From assembly GCA_021847105.1 (NCBI GenBank), contig JAJZUT010000009.1, positions 62,001 through 126,000 of the forward strand: 64,000 nt of DNA. The letters are read 5' to 3'. A program made the position numbers and the translations under genes. This document shows, piece by piece, positions 32,804 through 44,886 of this stretch. This stretch comes from Pseudomonadota bacterium. Its GTDB lineage: Bacteria > Pseudomonadota > Gammaproteobacteria > Steroidobacterales > Steroidobacteraceae. Numbering within the stretch: position 1 is the stretch's first letter; the number at the start of each line of letters is the position of its first letter. The notes under the pieces are model-generated. The model made no database searches. It saw only the letters and a list, made by a program, of their open reading frames with translations, and was not told the DNA's origin.

Positions 32804-34150
32804 TCAGCGCAACTCACGCGCATCGGGCGTGAAGCGCCTGGCAAGACCGTCCCAACAGCGGACATAGTCGCGCTGGCGTTGCGGCAGCGCGAGCGCATGC
32901 GGCGCCGGGCGGATCAGGGATCGAGTCTCGAACATGAAGGCCATGGTATCGGTGAGGTGCTCTGGCGCACCGGTGTCGGCGCCACTGGCGCGCTCGAACG
33001 TCTCGGCATCCGGACCATGCCCGGTCATGCAGTTGTGCAGCGAGGCTCCGCCGGGCTCAAAGCCGTGCGCCTTGGCGTCATAACGGCCATGGATGAGCCC
33101 CATGAACTCGCTCGCGACGTTGCGGTGAAACCAGGGCGGACGGAACGTGTCCTGCATCACCAGCCAGCGCGGGGGGAAGATCACGAAGTCGAGCGCATCG
33201 ACGCCCGCGGTGTCGCTCACCGAATGCAGTACCAGGAAGATCGAGGGATCCGGGTGATCGTAGCTCACCGAGCCGATGGTGTTGAAGCGGCGCAAATCGT
33301 ATTTGTATGGCGCGTGATTACCATGCCAGGCAACCACATCGAGCGGGGAGTGATCGAGCGGCGCACTCCACAGAGCGCCACCGCATTTGGCCACCAGTTC
33401 CATCGGGCCGGTGCGATCTTCGTACCAGGCGACCGGAGTGAGAAAATCGCGGGCATTGGCGAGACCGTTCGAGCCGATCGGGCCGAGGTCGGGCAGTTTC
33501 AGCGGCGCGCCGAAATTCTCGCATACGTACCCACGCGCCCCGGCGTCGAGCAGCTCGACGCGAAAGCGCACGCCTCGCGGGATCACCGCGATCTCCTGCG
33601 GTTCGAGCTCGAGCAGCCCGAGCTCGCTGGCGAGGCGCAGCCGTCCGAGCTGCGGCACGATGAGCAGCTCACCATCGGCATCGTAGAAGAAGCGCCCCTG
33701 CATCGAGCGGTTCGCCCGATACCAGTAGATCGCACAGCCGCTGTGCGCATCGCTCGGGCCGGTGCCGCCGGCCACCAGCAGCCCATCGAGGAAGTCCATG
33801 GGCTCCTGCGGCACCGGCAGCGCACTCCAGCGCATGGGATCGGGCGGCGCGGGCAGATCGGAAAACTGGGCGAGCACGCCCGGGTGAGCCAGCCGCCGGA
33901 ACTCCCCGGCAAGCGCTGCCGGGCGGATGCGATAGAGCCAGCTGCGCCGGTTGGCGTGCCGAGGCGCGGTGAAGGCAGTGCCGGAGAGCTGCTCGGCATA
34001 CAGCCCGTACGGGCACCGCTGCGGCGAATTGCGCCCCTCGGGCAGAGCCCCGGGCAGCGCCTCGGTGGCGAATTGATTGCCGAAGCCGCTCAGGTACTCG
34101 AGCGGACGAGCGGTCGCCGCGGAGGATGCGGCTTCGGATGCGGAGCGCAT
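32804..34150 (-). CDS. hmgA: Homogentisate 1,2-dioxygenase
   Basis: A 448-residue iron-dependent ring-cleavage dioxygenase that converts homogentisate to maleylacetoacetate. Signatures include [26 protein letters not shown] at the N-terminus, [18 protein letters not shown] and [12 protein letters not shown]. The iron-site region contains [31 protein letters not shown], followed by [20 protein letters not shown]. The length is normal. The start at 34150 has GGGAG seven bases upstream. It heads the hmgA-fahA pair and is divergent from a MarR regulator, with an inverted repeat between them. No maleylacetoacetate isomerase gene lies beside them. Confidence 0.96.
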   Translation of the reverse strand: MRSASEAASSAATARPLEYLSGFGNQFATEALPGALPEGRNSPQRCPYGLYAEQLSGTAFTAPRHANRRSWLYRIRPAALAGEFRRLAHPGVLAQFSDLPAPPDPMRWSALPVPQEPMDFLDGLLVAGGTGPSDAHSGCAIYWYRANRSMQGRFFYDADGELLIVPQLGRLRLASELGLLELEPQEIAVIPRGVRFRVELLDAGARGYVCENFGAPLKLPDLGPIGSNGLANARDFLTPVAWYEDRTGPMELVAKCGGALWSAPLDHSPLDVVAWHGNHAPYKYDLRRFNTIGSVSYDHPDPSIFLVLHSVSDTAGVDALDFVIFPPRWLVMQDTFRPPWFHRNVASEFMGLIHGRYDAKAHGFEPGGASLHNCMTGHGPDAETFERASGADTGAPEHLTDTMAFMFETRSLIRPAPHALALPQRQRDYVRCWDGLARRFTPDARELR

Positions 34151-34191
34151 GACGAACTCCCGGTATGCTTTAGTCTATGATGACACAAATG

Positions 34192-34205
34192 GTTGCGACC
34201 GCAAC
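34192..34205. promoter_or_regulatory. Candidate MarR operator
   Basis: An inverted repeat with 6-bp arms GTTGCG and CGCAAC separated by two bases lies in the 73-bp divergent gap between hmgA (start 34150) and the marR-type gene (start 34224). Size and symmetry fit a site bound by a MarR dimer, and the position allows control of both directions. No binding evidence exists; the assignment is inference. Confidence 0.5.
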
Positions 34206-34223
34206 TTCATGGGAGAGCCCCCA

Positions 34224-34685
34224 GTGAGTGCCCGTCCGACGCCCGAGCGCCTGCTCGAGCTTGCGGCTTTCGTGCCGTTTCGCCTCAACCGGCTGGCTAC
34301 GGGGGTCAGCGAATACCTTGCGGCCGTCTACGAGGCGCGATTCGGCCTCGACATTCCGCAGTGGCGGGTCATCGCCACCGTCGGCTCCCAGCACGAGTGC
34401 ACGGCCCAATACATCGCCGCCAGCACCCGCATGCACAAGACCCGCGTCAGCCGAGCCATCGCCGAACTCGAGGCGAGAGAGCTCATTGAGCGCGGCTCGA
34501 GCACCGAGGACCGCCGTGAGCGTCAGGTGCGGCTCACCAAGAACGGTCGCCGCCTGTATACCGAGCTCGTACCCCTCGCGCTCGAGCGCGAGACGAGCCT
34601 GCTTGCGTGCCTCTCCAGCGAGCAGCTGACCGGCTTCCTCACCGGCATGGAAACCCTCGAGCGCTTTCTTCAGCTGGAGGATTGA
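34224..34685 (+). CDS. MarR-family transcriptional regulator
   Basis: A 153-residue winged-helix regulator. The DNA-binding region is IPQWRVIATVGSQHECTAQYIAASTRMHKTRVSRAIAELEARELIERGSSTEDRRERQVRLTKNG, with the recognition helix around HKTRVSRAIAEL and the wing at TEDRRERQVRLT. The flanking helices form the dimer interface. The GTG start at 34224 is preferred because GGGAG lies seven bases upstream; an ATG five codons earlier has no ribosome binding site. Being divergent from hmgA-fahA, it probably represses homogentisate catabolism until homogentisate or a related aromatic acid binds. Its stop overlaps the start of the next gene by one base. Confidence 0.85.
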   Translation: MSARPTPERLLELAAFVPFRLNRLATGVSEYLAAVYEARFGLDIPQWRVIATVGSQHECTAQYIAASTRMHKTRVSRAIAELEARELIERGSSTEDRRERQVRLTKNGRRLYTELVPLALERETSLLACLSSEQLTGFLTGMETLERFLQLED

Positions 34686-35179
34686 TGCGCCTACCTCGCC
34701 CCCTTCGCGTCCTGACTGCGTGTGCCGCACTGCTTGCGCCGAGCCTGGCCCTTGCCGCACCGCCCGCCCCCGAGGTGCAGATCGCCAGTTCCGCCATGCT
34801 GGTACTCGATGCCCGCGTGCAGCCCCACGACATCGTGCTGCACATTGCCCGCAATGCCGACCATGCTCCGGTCGCGGGCGCCGGCAACGTGAGCGCGGAA
34901 ATCGACGGCCATCCCCGGCCGATCACCCCCGACGGTACTGCATACGTGCTCTCGACCCACGGGCTCAAGGGCGGCAGGCATACGCTGCAGCTGGTGGTTG
35001 CCCACGATGGAATCCACGAGCTGCTCACTGGCACGCTCACCTTGCCGAAGCGGCCCGACCGCCTCGCCACGCTCGAGCAGCACGGCTACGGAGCCTGGTG
35101 GGTACTCAACATCGTCGTGCTTCTACTCGCGGCGCGGTTGATCATGCGGCGCAAGAAACCACCGGCCAAGCCGTCCTGA
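34685..35179 (+). CDS. Exported single-span membrane protein of unknown function
   Basis: A 164-residue protein I do not recognise. A signal peptide (LRVLTACAALLAPSLALA) precedes a beta-rich periplasmic domain with VQPHDIVLHIARNADHAPVAGAGNVSAEIDG. That pattern is like small immunoglobulin-like or FixH/YtkA-type domains. One C-terminal membrane helix (WWVLNIVVLLLAARLIM) and a basic tail end the protein. The ATG overlaps the marR-type stop (TGATG), so the two genes are translationally coupled. A link between it and aromatic catabolism is not evident. It converges on nuoN. Confidence 0.6.
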   Translation: MRLPRPLRVLTACAALLAPSLALAAPPAPEVQIASSAMLVLDARVQPHDIVLHIARNADHAPVAGAGNVSAEIDGHPRPITPDGTAYVLSTHGLKGGRHTLQLVVAHDGIHELLTGTLTLPKRPDRLATLEQHGYGAWWVLNIVVLLLAARLIMRRKKPPAKPS

Positions 35180-35216
35180 CGGTTCTAGCCGCCACGCCGC
35201 CCGGCCGCAACCCGCG

Positions 35217-36662
35217 TCAGTGCATCACGCGGGTGCACAGATCGAGCAGCGGCGCCGGCAGCACGCCGAGGACGAACACCGCCGCGGCATTCAAGCCCAG
35301 TGCAAGACGCACGCCGAAGGAGCCCGCCGTTGCCGGCAGCGTTTCCGGCGCCTCATCGAAGTACATGAGCTTCACCACGCGCAGGTAGTAAAACGCGCCG
35401 ACAACCGACGTTGCCGCCGCAATCACCACGAGCCACAGGTGATGGGTCTCCCACAAAGCCTGGAAGATTCTGAGCTTGGCCCAGAAGCCGACAAACGGCG
35501 GCACGCCCGCGGTGGAGAACATCAGCATCGCCATCGCGAGGGCGAGCAACGGGTCACGGCGGTAGAGCCCCTTGTAATCCTCGAGTCGATCCGCCTCGAA
35601 GCCCTTGCGACTGGCGAGGATGATCACGCCGAAGGAGCCGAGCGCAACCAGAATGTAGACCAGCGTGTAATAGAGCGCCGCGGTGTAGCCGCTCGCAGTG
35701 CCGGCGATGAATCCGAGCAGAATGAACCCCACATTGGCGATCGTCGAATACGCCAGCATGCGCTTGAGGTTGCTCTGCGCGATCGCCACGGTATTGCCGA
35801 TGACGAGCGTCAGCACCGCCAGCGGCGTCAGCATCGCCGTCCAATCCACCTTGACGCCAGCTAATCCATGCGTCAACAGGCGCAGCGCGAGCGCGAAATA
35901 GGCGATCTTCGGCGCCGTGCCGATGAACAGCGTGACGCTGGTCGGAGCGCCTTCGTAGACGTCAGGCAACCACATGTGAAACGGCACCGCGCCCATCTTG
36001 AACGCCACCGCCACCACGACAAAGGTCAGCCCCAGGATTACCCCAAGGTTGTGCGGGGCACTCAGCGCGACGGCGATTCCATCCAGATTGAGCGTGCCCG
36101 TCAGGCCGTAAATGATCGACATGCCGTAGAGCAGCATTCCCGAGGCAATCGCGCCCAGCACGAAGTACTTCATGGCCGCCTCGGCCGCCACACCGGACTC
36201 ACGGTCAAATGCCACCATGGCGTACACCGAGAGCGCGAGCAGCTCGACGCCCAAATACACCGTCAGGAGGCTATTGGCCGAAATCAACACGAAAATCCCT
36301 AGCAGCGCCGAGAGCGCGAGCACGTAGTACTCGCCCTTGAGAATGTCTCGGCTCTGCAGATAGGCCCGGGAGTACAGCAGCGAGACCGCCACCGCGAGGA
36401 ATGCAGCCAGCTTTAGCACGTACGCGAGCGGATCGGCGATGTAGTTGCCGTCGAACAGCACCATGCGCTGCGGCACATCTGCAAATGCGACCGTGACGGC
36501 CGCGCCGATCACCAGCATCAGCAGCGTCAGAGTGCCGGTCGCTCCCGGCCGCTTGCTGCCGACGAACGCCTCGAACAGCAGGACGACGCAGATCGCCGCG
36601 GTGAGATAAATCTCCGGAATCGCGGCGGCCATGACATGCAGGTTCATCATCGGTTCGGGCAT
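35217..36662 (-). CDS. nuoN: NADH-quinone oxidoreductase subunit N
   Basis: A 481-residue inner-membrane, antiporter-like subunit of complex I with about 14 helices. Conserved features include the Glu helix VYLGVELLALSVYAMVAF and the Lys helix KMGAVPFHMWLPDVYEGAPTSVTLFIGTAPKIAYFAL. The segment LAYSTIANVGFILLG is also typical of the proton-pumping module. It is the last gene of the nuo operon and starts five bases after the nuoM stop. It converges on the exported membrane protein gene with a 37-bp gap in which I see no strong terminator. Confidence 0.97.
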   Translation of the reverse strand: MPEPMMNLHVMAAAIPEIYLTAAICVVLLFEAFVGSKRPGATGTLTLLMLVIGAAVTVAFADVPQRMVLFDGNYIADPLAYVLKLAAFLAVAVSLLYSRAYLQSRDILKGEYYVLALSALLGIFVLISANSLLTVYLGVELLALSVYAMVAFDRESGVAAEAAMKYFVLGAIASGMLLYGMSIIYGLTGTLNLDGIAVALSAPHNLGVILGLTFVVVAVAFKMGAVPFHMWLPDVYEGAPTSVTLFIGTAPKIAYFALALRLLTHGLAGVKVDWTAMLTPLAVLTLVIGNTVAIAQSNLKRMLAYSTIANVGFILLGFIAGTASGYTAALYYTLVYILVALGSFGVIILASRKGFEADRLEDYKGLYRRDPLLALAMAMLMFSTAGVPPFVGFWAKLRIFQALWETHHLWLVVIAAATSVVGAFYYLRVVKLMYFDEAPETLPATAGSFGVRLALGLNAAAVFVLGVLPAPLLDLCTRVMH

Positions 36663-36667
36663 CGCGT

Positions 36668-38182
36668 CTACACCGGAATCTTGGTGGCAGCGGCCTGGGC
36701 GACCAGGTGCTGGATCGAGGGCTCCATGATCTTCAGCAGCGGCTCGGGCCAGATGCCGAGCATCAGCACCGCCAGCGCAAGCGCGCCGAGGATCAGGAAT
36801 TCCCGGCCATTGAGATCGCTCAGGTGGGCCACGTGGTCATTGGCCACCGGTCCGAACACCACGCGCTTGACGAGCCAGAGCGTGTAGGCGGCGCCCAGAA
36901 TGAGGGTCACGGCCGCGAGCGCCGCGTACCAGAAGCTCGCCTTGAAGCTCGCCAGGATCACCAGGAACTCCCCGACGAACCCCGAGGTGCCGGGCAGGCC
37001 CGTATTTGCCAGCGCGAACAGCACCATGAAGCCAGCGAACACCGGCATGGTGTTGATCACGCCGCCGTAATCGGCGATCTGCCGGCTGTGCATGCGGTCA
37101 TAGAGCACGCCCACGCACAGGAACAGTGCGCCGGAGATCAGGCCGTGGGAGATCATCTGCACCATCGCACCATCCATGCCCATACCTGCGCCCTGCGTTG
37201 CGCCGGTGCTGCGCACGATGGCATAGACGAGGAATGCCCCGAGTGTCACGAAGCCCATGTGCGCGATCGAGGAATAGGCGATCAGCTTCTTCATGTCTTG
37301 CTGCACGAGCGCGACGAAGCCGATGTAGATCACCGCGATCAGCGAGAGCGTGATGACCAGCGTATCGAGCTGCCGACACGCATCGGGAACGATCGGCAGG
37401 CTGAAGCGCAGAAAGCCGTAACCGCCCATCTTCAACATGATCGCCGCCAGGATCACCGAACCGCCGGTGGGCGCCTCGACGTGTGCGTCCGGCAACCAAG
37501 TATGGACCGGCCACATCGGCACCTTCACCGCGAAGGCGAGCATGAAGGCGGCGAAAATCCACCGCTGCTCCGTGAGGGTCAGCGGCAGGGACTGGAAGCT
37601 TGCGATCGAATAGCTGCCGGACTTGACGTACATGTAAATCAAGGCCGCCAGCATGAACACCGAGCCGAGGAAGGTGTAGAGGAAGAATTTGATGGTGGCA
37701 TACACGCGCCGCGGGCCACCCCAGATGCCGATGATGAGGAACATCGGGATCAGCATCGCTTCCCAGAAGAAATAGAAAAGCAGCGCATCGGTCGCGGAGA
37801 ACACCCCGACCATCAGGCCCTCCATGATCAGGAAGGCTGCGTAGTACTGTGCCGGACGCTTGCTGATCACGTTCCAGGCGGCGATCACCACCGGCACCGT
37901 CATCAGCGCGGTCAGCACAATCAGCGGCATCGAGATGCCATCGACCCCAAGTGCATAGCTGGCGTGAAACCGTGGGATCCACGGGGCGCTCTCGATGAAC
38001 TGATACGCCGCGGTATGGGTGTTGAAGTCCATCACCAGCGGCACACACAGCGCGAGCGCCGCCAGCGAGGCGATGAGTGACAGCCAGCGGCCGGCGCCGA
38101 TATGACGCTCCCCGAGCAGCAGCACCACGATGCCGGCCGCAATGGGCAGCCAGATCAGCAGGGACAGCAGGTGGTCGTGCAT
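36668..38182 (-). CDS. nuoM: NADH-quinone oxidoreductase subunit M
   Basis: A 504-residue antiporter-like membrane subunit of complex I. The conserved pumping residues lie in LLFYFFWEAMLIPMFLIIGIWGG (Glu), FAVKVPMWPVHTWLPDAHVEAPTGGSVILAAIMLKMGGYGF (Lys residues) and KKLIAYSSIAHMGFVTLG. About 14 helices are predicted. It lies between nuoL (33-bp gap) and nuoN (5-bp gap). The length is standard for the subunit. Confidence 0.97.
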   Translation of the reverse strand: MHDHLLSLLIWLPIAAGIVVLLLGERHIGAGRWLSLIASLAALALCVPLVMDFNTHTAAYQFIESAPWIPRFHASYALGVDGISMPLIVLTALMTVPVVIAAWNVISKRPAQYYAAFLIMEGLMVGVFSATDALLFYFFWEAMLIPMFLIIGIWGGPRRVYATIKFFLYTFLGSVFMLAALIYMYVKSGSYSIASFQSLPLTLTEQRWIFAAFMLAFAVKVPMWPVHTWLPDAHVEAPTGGSVILAAIMLKMGGYGFLRFSLPIVPDACRQLDTLVITLSLIAVIYIGFVALVQQDMKKLIAYSSIAHMGFVTLGAFLVYAIVRSTGATQGAGMGMDGAMVQMISHGLISGALFLCVGVLYDRMHSRQIADYGGVINTMPVFAGFMVLFALANTGLPGTSGFVGEFLVILASFKASFWYAALAAVTLILGAAYTLWLVKRVVFGPVANDHVAHLSDLNGREFLILGALALAVLMLGIWPEPLLKIMEPSIQHLVAQAAATKIPV

Positions 38183-38215
38183 TCTTGTGCTTTCTCCGAA
38201 ATGCTCTGCGTGCGC

Positions 38216-40219
<2,004 letters not shown>

Positions 40220-40225
40220 GCAGCC

Positions 40226-40531
40226 TCAGCCCTTGAGAGTGTTCAGATCTTCGACATTGATGCTGCGCCGCTCACGGAACAGCACCACGAGGATCGCCAG
40301 TCCGATGGCCGACTCGGCCGCAGCCACGGTGAGCACGAAAAACACGAACACCTGGCCGGTCAGATCGCCAAGCATGCGCGAGAAGGCGATGAAATTGAAA
40401 TTCGCCGCCAACAGCAGCAGCTCGACGCACATCAGCAGCAGGATGACGTTCTTGCGGTTGAGGAAAATGCCGGCGACCGCCAGTGCGAACAGAACCCCCG
40501 ACAGAGTCAGCATATCGGCAAGCGTGATCAT
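40226..40531 (-). CDS. nuoK: NADH-quinone oxidoreductase subunit K
   Basis: A 101-residue three-helix membrane subunit of complex I. The conserved membrane Glu lies in [22 protein letters not shown], with a second acidic position in [14 protein letters not shown]. Its ATG overlaps the nuoJ stop (ATGA), so translation is coupled. The length is standard. Confidence 0.96.
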   Translation of the reverse strand: MITLADMLTLSGVLFALAVAGIFLNRKNVILLLMCVELLLLAANFNFIAFSRMLGDLTGQVFVFFVLTVAAAESAIGLAILVVLFRERRSINVEDLNTLKG

Positions 40532-41133
40532 GGGCGCTTCTCCGCGGCGACTTTCACGACGCGCAGGCGCTCATCGGCGCGCACCGCCACCTGGCGCGAG
40601 ACGTCCTGCACCTTCTGGCCCGGACGGCGGCGCAGGGTGAGAGCGATGGCGGCAACGATAGCCACCACCAGCAGTACCGCAGCGAGCTCGAACGGGTACG
40701 CATAGCGTGTGTAGAGGACTTGGCCGAGCTCGAGGGTGTTGCTGTAGTTGGCCGGCTCGCTGACGAAACCGCGGCTGACGTCCACCCCACCGAGACCATG
40801 CTGCCAAATGACTCCGACGATCTCGACGATCACGGCAAGCGCGGTGAGCCAGCCGAGCCAGGCGAAGCGCGTGAATCCCCGCTTCAGCTCCGCGAGGTTG
40901 ATGTCGAGCATCATCACCACGAACAGGAACAGCACCATGACCGCGCCGACGTAGACGAGCACCAGCACGATGGCGAGGAATTCGGCCTCGACGAGCAGCC
41001 AGATGGCCGCCGAGTTGACGAATGAGAACACGAGAAACAGCACCGAGTAGACCGGGTTGCGCGCGGTGATCACCCCGAGCGCGCCGGCCACCAGCAGCGT
41101 GGCGAACAGGTAGAAAAGTATCTGTACTAGCAC
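40528..41133 (-). CDS. nuoJ: NADH-quinone oxidoreductase subunit J
   Basis: A 201-residue membrane subunit of complex I with five helices. The characteristic segments are [55 protein letters not shown], containing the pi-bulge helix region. The GTG start at 41133 is preferred since GAGG lies a suitable distance upstream and it leaves a 10-bp gap after nuoI. An ATG at 41160 would overlap nuoI and add nine polar residues. The stop overlaps nuoK. Confidence 0.94.
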   Translation of the reverse strand: MLVQILFYLFATLLVAGALGVITARNPVYSVLFLVFSFVNSAAIWLLVEAEFLAIVLVLVYVGAVMVLFLFVVMMLDINLAELKRGFTRFAWLGWLTALAVIVEIVGVIWQHGLGGVDVSRGFVSEPANYSNTLELGQVLYTRYAYPFELAAVLLVVAIVAAIALTLRRRPGQKVQDVSRQVAVRADERLRVVKVAAEKRP

Positions 41134-41143
41134 GGCCTCGACC

Positions 41144-41623
41144 TCACCGGTAGGGCGCATCGGCCGCCTTGTCGGCGGCGATCAGGGTCTCGTAGCGCTC
41201 GCCCACGGCCAGGAGCTTGTCCTTGTTCATAATGTTCTCGCCCCGATCTTCCATGTGGTACTCGTGAATGCGCGTGAGGACGATGGCATCGACCGGGCAA
41301 GCTTCCTCGCAAAAGCCGCAGTAGATGCACTTGAACAGGTCGATGTCATAACGGGTCGTTCGCCGCGTGCCATCGGCCGACACGTCCGAATCGATCGTGA
41401 TGCAGGTCGCCGGACAGGTCGTCTCGCACAGCTTACAGGCGATGCAGCGCTCCTCGCCGTTCGGATAGCGGCGCAGCGCATGCAGTCCGCGAAAGCGCGG
41501 TGATTGCGGCGCCTTCTCCTCGGGGTAGTTCAGCGTGTATTTGCGCGTGAAGAAGGTACGCGCGGTTACGGACATCCCCTTGAGGAGTTCCGGCAGCAAA
41601 AAAGTCTTCAGCGGGTTGGCCAT
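41144..41623 (-). CDS. nuoI: NADH-quinone oxidoreductase subunit I
   Basis: A 159-residue peripheral-arm subunit carrying two [4Fe-4S] clusters (N6a and N6b). The two ferredoxin motifs are [12 protein letters not shown] and [12 protein letters not shown], with YDIDLFKC between them. It hands electrons from NuoG to the N2 cluster in NuoB. The start at 41623 has GGAGAAGG upstream; the longer frame overlaps nuoH and was rejected. Confidence 0.97.
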   Translation of the reverse strand: MANPLKTFLLPELLKGMSVTARTFFTRKYTLNYPEEKAPQSPRFRGLHALRRYPNGEERCIACKLCETTCPATCITIDSDVSADGTRRTTRYDIDLFKCIYCGFCEEACPVDAIVLTRIHEYHMEDRGENIMNKDKLLAVGERYETLIAADKAADAPYR

Positions 41624-41634
41624 TGCCTTCTCCT

Positions 41635-42714
41635 TCAATGGAACCAGGGCCGGGCCCACGGTCCGATGTGGATGGCTGCCATCGCCATCTCCACGCCGAT
41701 CCACACCAACGTCACCGGGATCAGCGCCTTCCAGCCGAGCCGCATGATCTGGTCGTAGCGATAGCGCGGGAAGGTCGCACGGAACCACAGGAACAGGAAC
41801 AGGAACACAAACACCTTCAGGCCCAGCCAGAAGAAGCTGGGATCGGCGAGAAACGTGCCGCCCACCAGCGGATAGCCGGCGAACGGCGAGAGCCAGCCGC
41901 CGAAGAAGAAGACCGCGGTCAGCGTCGAGATCAGAATCATATTGGCGTATTCGGCCAGGAAGAACAGCGCGAAGGCGATGCCTGAATACTCGACGTGGAA
42001 GCCGGCCACGATCTCCGACTCGCCCTCGGCGACGTCAAACGGCGCGCGGTTGGTTTCAGCGACGCCCGCGATCAGATAGACCACGAACAGCGGGAACAGC
42101 CAGAACCAATTCCAGGCGAGAAACCCGCCCTGCTGATGGTGCACGATCACCCCGAGGTTCATGCTGCCGGCGGCCATGAGCACCCCGACCAGCGCGAATC
42201 CCATGGCGATTTCGTAGGCCACCATCTGTGCCGCCGAGCGCATCGCCCCGAGCAGCGCGTATTTGGAGTTGGCCGACCAGCCCGCCAGAATGATGCCGTA
42301 CACGCCCATCGAGGACAGCGCGAGCAGATACAGCAGGCCCGCGTTGGCTTTGGAGATCACCAGCGCCGGGGAGAGCGGAATCACCGCCCAGGCCGCGAGC
42401 GCCGGCACGAGCGCAAGCGCCGGGGCAAGACGGAAGAGGAACTTGTTGGCCTTGCTCGGGATCACCACTTCCTTGGTGAGCAACTTGAACACGTCCGCGA
42501 ACGGCTGGCCCAACCCGGGCAGCAGCCCGAAGATGCGCACCCGGTTCGGGCCGCGCCGCAGCTGCATCCAGCCGATGACCTTGCGCTCCCAGAGCGTCAG
42601 GAAGGCCACGCACAGGATGACCCCGATGGTGATGATCAGGATCCACACCAAGGTGCGAAGAAGCTCCGGGAGCGTGGCCCAGAGTGCGAGCAGGTGAGTG
42701 ATTTGCGTGTGCAT
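41635..42714 (-). CDS. nuoH: NADH-quinone oxidoreductase subunit H
   Basis: A 359-residue membrane subunit at the junction of the two arms, forming much of the quinone chamber. Typical segments are [73 protein letters not shown], and [26 protein letters not shown] with its acidic quinone-site loop. The start at 42714 lies two bases after the nuoG stop; a longer in-frame extension into nuoG is rejected. About eight helices are predicted. Confidence 0.97.
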   Translation of the reverse strand: MHTQITHLLALWATLPELLRTLVWILIITIGVILCVAFLTLWERKVIGWMQLRRGPNRVRIFGLLPGLGQPFADVFKLLTKEVVIPSKANKFLFRLAPALALVPALAAWAVIPLSPALVISKANAGLLYLLALSSMGVYGIILAGWSANSKYALLGAMRSAAQMVAYEIAMGFALVGVLMAAGSMNLGVIVHHQQGGFLAWNWFWLFPLFVVYLIAGVAETNRAPFDVAEGESEIVAGFHVEYSGIAFALFFLAEYANMILISTLTAVFFFGGWLSPFAGYPLVGGTFLADPSFFWLGLKVFVFLFLFLWFRATFPRYRYDQIMRLGWKALIPVTLVWIGVEMAMAAIHIGPWARPWFH

Positions 42715-42716
42715 CG

Positions 42717-44885
42717 TCAGTAGCTCACCGCAGAAGTACGGCCCTCGAGCGTCTCTTGCAGCGAGGCGGCGCGGCGCACGAGCGCATCGATCTGGTACAT
42801 GGGCAGATCCGTCACCTTCCCTGCCGCGGCGCCCGGCGCGACGTGGTGCGTGCCGCTGTAGGACGGCGCCGCATAAGCGGTGCTCGCCCCGCACTGCGCC
42901 ACGAGCTCGGCACGAATCTGCTCGCTCGAGAGGTAGTCGAACTTCTCCAGATCGAGCAGATTGCCTAGTACGCGCAGCACCTTCCAACCCGGGCGCGCCT
43001 CACCCACCGGCTGCGCAGCGCCCGCCTGGCTCTGCCAGAGTCCCTCGAGATTGACATACGTGCCCGAGGTCTCAGCGAACGTACCGGCGGGCAACAACAC
43101 GTGCGCAACGCGGCGCAGAGCCTCGCTGGCAAACGAGCTGACCGCGACCACGAACTGCGCTTGTCCGAGCGTGCGCTCCGCAGCGCTGTCGGGGGCATCT
43201 AGCCACGGCTCGGTGCCCAGCAGCAAATACGCCGACAGCGGCTGGGAGAGCATCTGTGCCGCGGCGAGTCCGACCGTCTCGGCCGCCTTGCCGCCGGCCG
43301 AGCGATGCGGCACGGCGCCGGCCAGATAGGCCCCGGCCGCATTGGCCCCCTCGGCGAGCACGCCGAAAGCTGCGCCAGTCACCTGAGCGATGGCCGCCGC
43401 GAGGGCGCGCAGATCCGCCAGGCGCGGATGTCTCAGCGCGAGCGCTCCGAGCCAGACGGCTCGTTTCTCACCGTGAGCGAGCGCCGCAGCCACGGCGCGG
43501 TGCGTCTCACCGATCGCCGCACCGCGCACCGCATCGGCCAGATGCGCCGGCGCACTCTGTCCCGCCGCATCCAGGGCCGCAGCCAGTACGGCGGTCAGAT
43601 CACCGACCAGTGCCGCGCTGGCCGAACTCAGATACGCCGCCACCGGGAACTCGTACGGGAAGGCGGCTGGATTGACGAACGAAACCTGCGCCCCGCGCAG
43701 CGCCGCCTTGCGCACCCGGTGCGCCAGAATCGGCACCTCGCGGCGCAGATTCGCACCGACGATGAGCAGCCCCTCGAGCGCATCGACGTCGGCGATGCGC
43801 ATACCGAGGTTCGGGAACAGCGGATCGCTCGCCTGGTCGCGCAGGTCCTGCTGACGCAGGCGGCTGTCGATGTTGGCGCTGCCCAGCCCGCGGGCGATGC
43901 GCCCGGCCAGATAGAGTTCCTCGAGCGTGCTCGAGGGACTCGCCAGCACACCGAGCGACCCGCTCCGCGCGCGCAGCCCCTCGGCGGCCTTGGCGAGCGC
44001 ACTCTCCCAATCCGTCTCGACCCACTCGCCGTTCTCACGCACCATCGGGCGGCTGAGCCGCTCGGGACTGTAGACCGCCTCGTAGCTGAAGCGGTCACGA
44101 TCGGCGAGCCAGATCTCATTGATCGCTTCGTTCTGGCGCGGAACCACGCGCATCAGCCGTCCGCGCAGCACGTGCCCGTATAAGTTGCTGCCGACGCCAT
44201 CGTGCGGCGAGACGAGCGGCACGGCGGTCATCTCCCATGCTCGTGCGCTGAATCGATAGGGCTTGGAGACCAGCGCGCCGACCGGGCAGAGATCGATGAC
44301 GTTGCCGGAAAGCTCGTGATTGACGGTGGTCTCGATATAGCGGCGCACTTTCATCTGCTCACCGCGCCCCACCATGCCGAGTTCCTGAACTCCGGCGATC
44401 TCCTGGGTAAAGCGGATGCAGCGCGTGCAGTGGATACACCGCGTCATGTCGGTCGCGATCAGCGGGCCGAGATTCTCATCGGGCACCGAGCGCTTGCGTT
44501 CGCTGAATCGCGAGTAATCCCGGCCAAAGCCGACGGCGAGATCCTGCAGCTCGCACTCCCCGCCCTGATCACAAATCGGGCAGTCGAGCGGGTGATTGAT
44601 CAGCAGGAACTCCATCACCGCGCGCTGTGCCGCAATCGCCTTCGGCGAGCGGGTGAAGACCTTCATCCCCTCCATGACGGGGGTCGCGCAGGCCGGCAGA
44701 GGCTTCGGCGCCTTCTCGACCTCCACCAGGCACATGCGGCAGTTGGCCGCCACCGCCAGCTTCTCGTGATAGCAGAACCGCGGCACGTACTCGCCATTGG
44801 CGTCCGTCGCCTGGATGATCATCGCGCCCTTGCGCGCCTTGACCGGCTTGCCGTTGATCTCGATGTTGACGAATTCTTCAGCCAT
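42717..44885 (-). CDS. nuoG: NADH-quinone oxidoreductase subunit G
   Basis: A 722-residue iron-sulfur subunit of the complex I peripheral arm. The N-terminal ferredoxin domain has the N1b [2Fe-2S] cysteines in [21 protein letters not shown] and PLPACATPV. The His-ligated N5 cluster is in [16 protein letters not shown], and the N4 cluster is in [16 protein letters not shown] with a later Cys in [14 protein letters not shown]. The C-terminal molybdopterin-oxidoreductase-like domain has no cofactor role. I see no extra N7 cluster motif. It lies one base after nuoF. Confidence 0.97.
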   Translation of the reverse strand: MAEEFVNIEINGKPVKARKGAMIIQATDANGEYVPRFCYHEKLAVAANCRMCLVEVEKAPKPLPACATPVMEGMKVFTRSPKAIAAQRAVMEFLLINHPLDCPICDQGGECELQDLAVGFGRDYSRFSERKRSVPDENLGPLIATDMTRCIHCTRCIRFTQEIAGVQELGMVGRGEQMKVRRYIETTVNHELSGNVIDLCPVGALVSKPYRFSARAWEMTAVPLVSPHDGVGSNLYGHVLRGRLMRVVPRQNEAINEIWLADRDRFSYEAVYSPERLSRPMVRENGEWVETDWESALAKAAEGLRARSGSLGVLASPSSTLEELYLAGRIARGLGSANIDSRLRQQDLRDQASDPLFPNLGMRIADVDALEGLLIVGANLRREVPILAHRVRKAALRGAQVSFVNPAAFPYEFPVAAYLSSASAALVGDLTAVLAAALDAAGQSAPAHLADAVRGAAIGETHRAVAAALAHGEKRAVWLGALALRHPRLADLRALAAAIAQVTGAAFGVLAEGANAAGAYLAGAVPHRSAGGKAAETVGLAAAQMLSQPLSAYLLLGTEPWLDAPDSAAERTLGQAQFVVAVSSFASEALRRVAHVLLPAGTFAETSGTYVNLEGLWQSQAGAAQPVGEARPGWKVLRVLGNLLDLEKFDYLSSEQIRAELVAQCGASTAYAAPSYSGTHHVAPGAAAGKVTDLPMYQIDALVRRAASLQETLEGRTSAVSY

Positions 44886-44886
44886 G

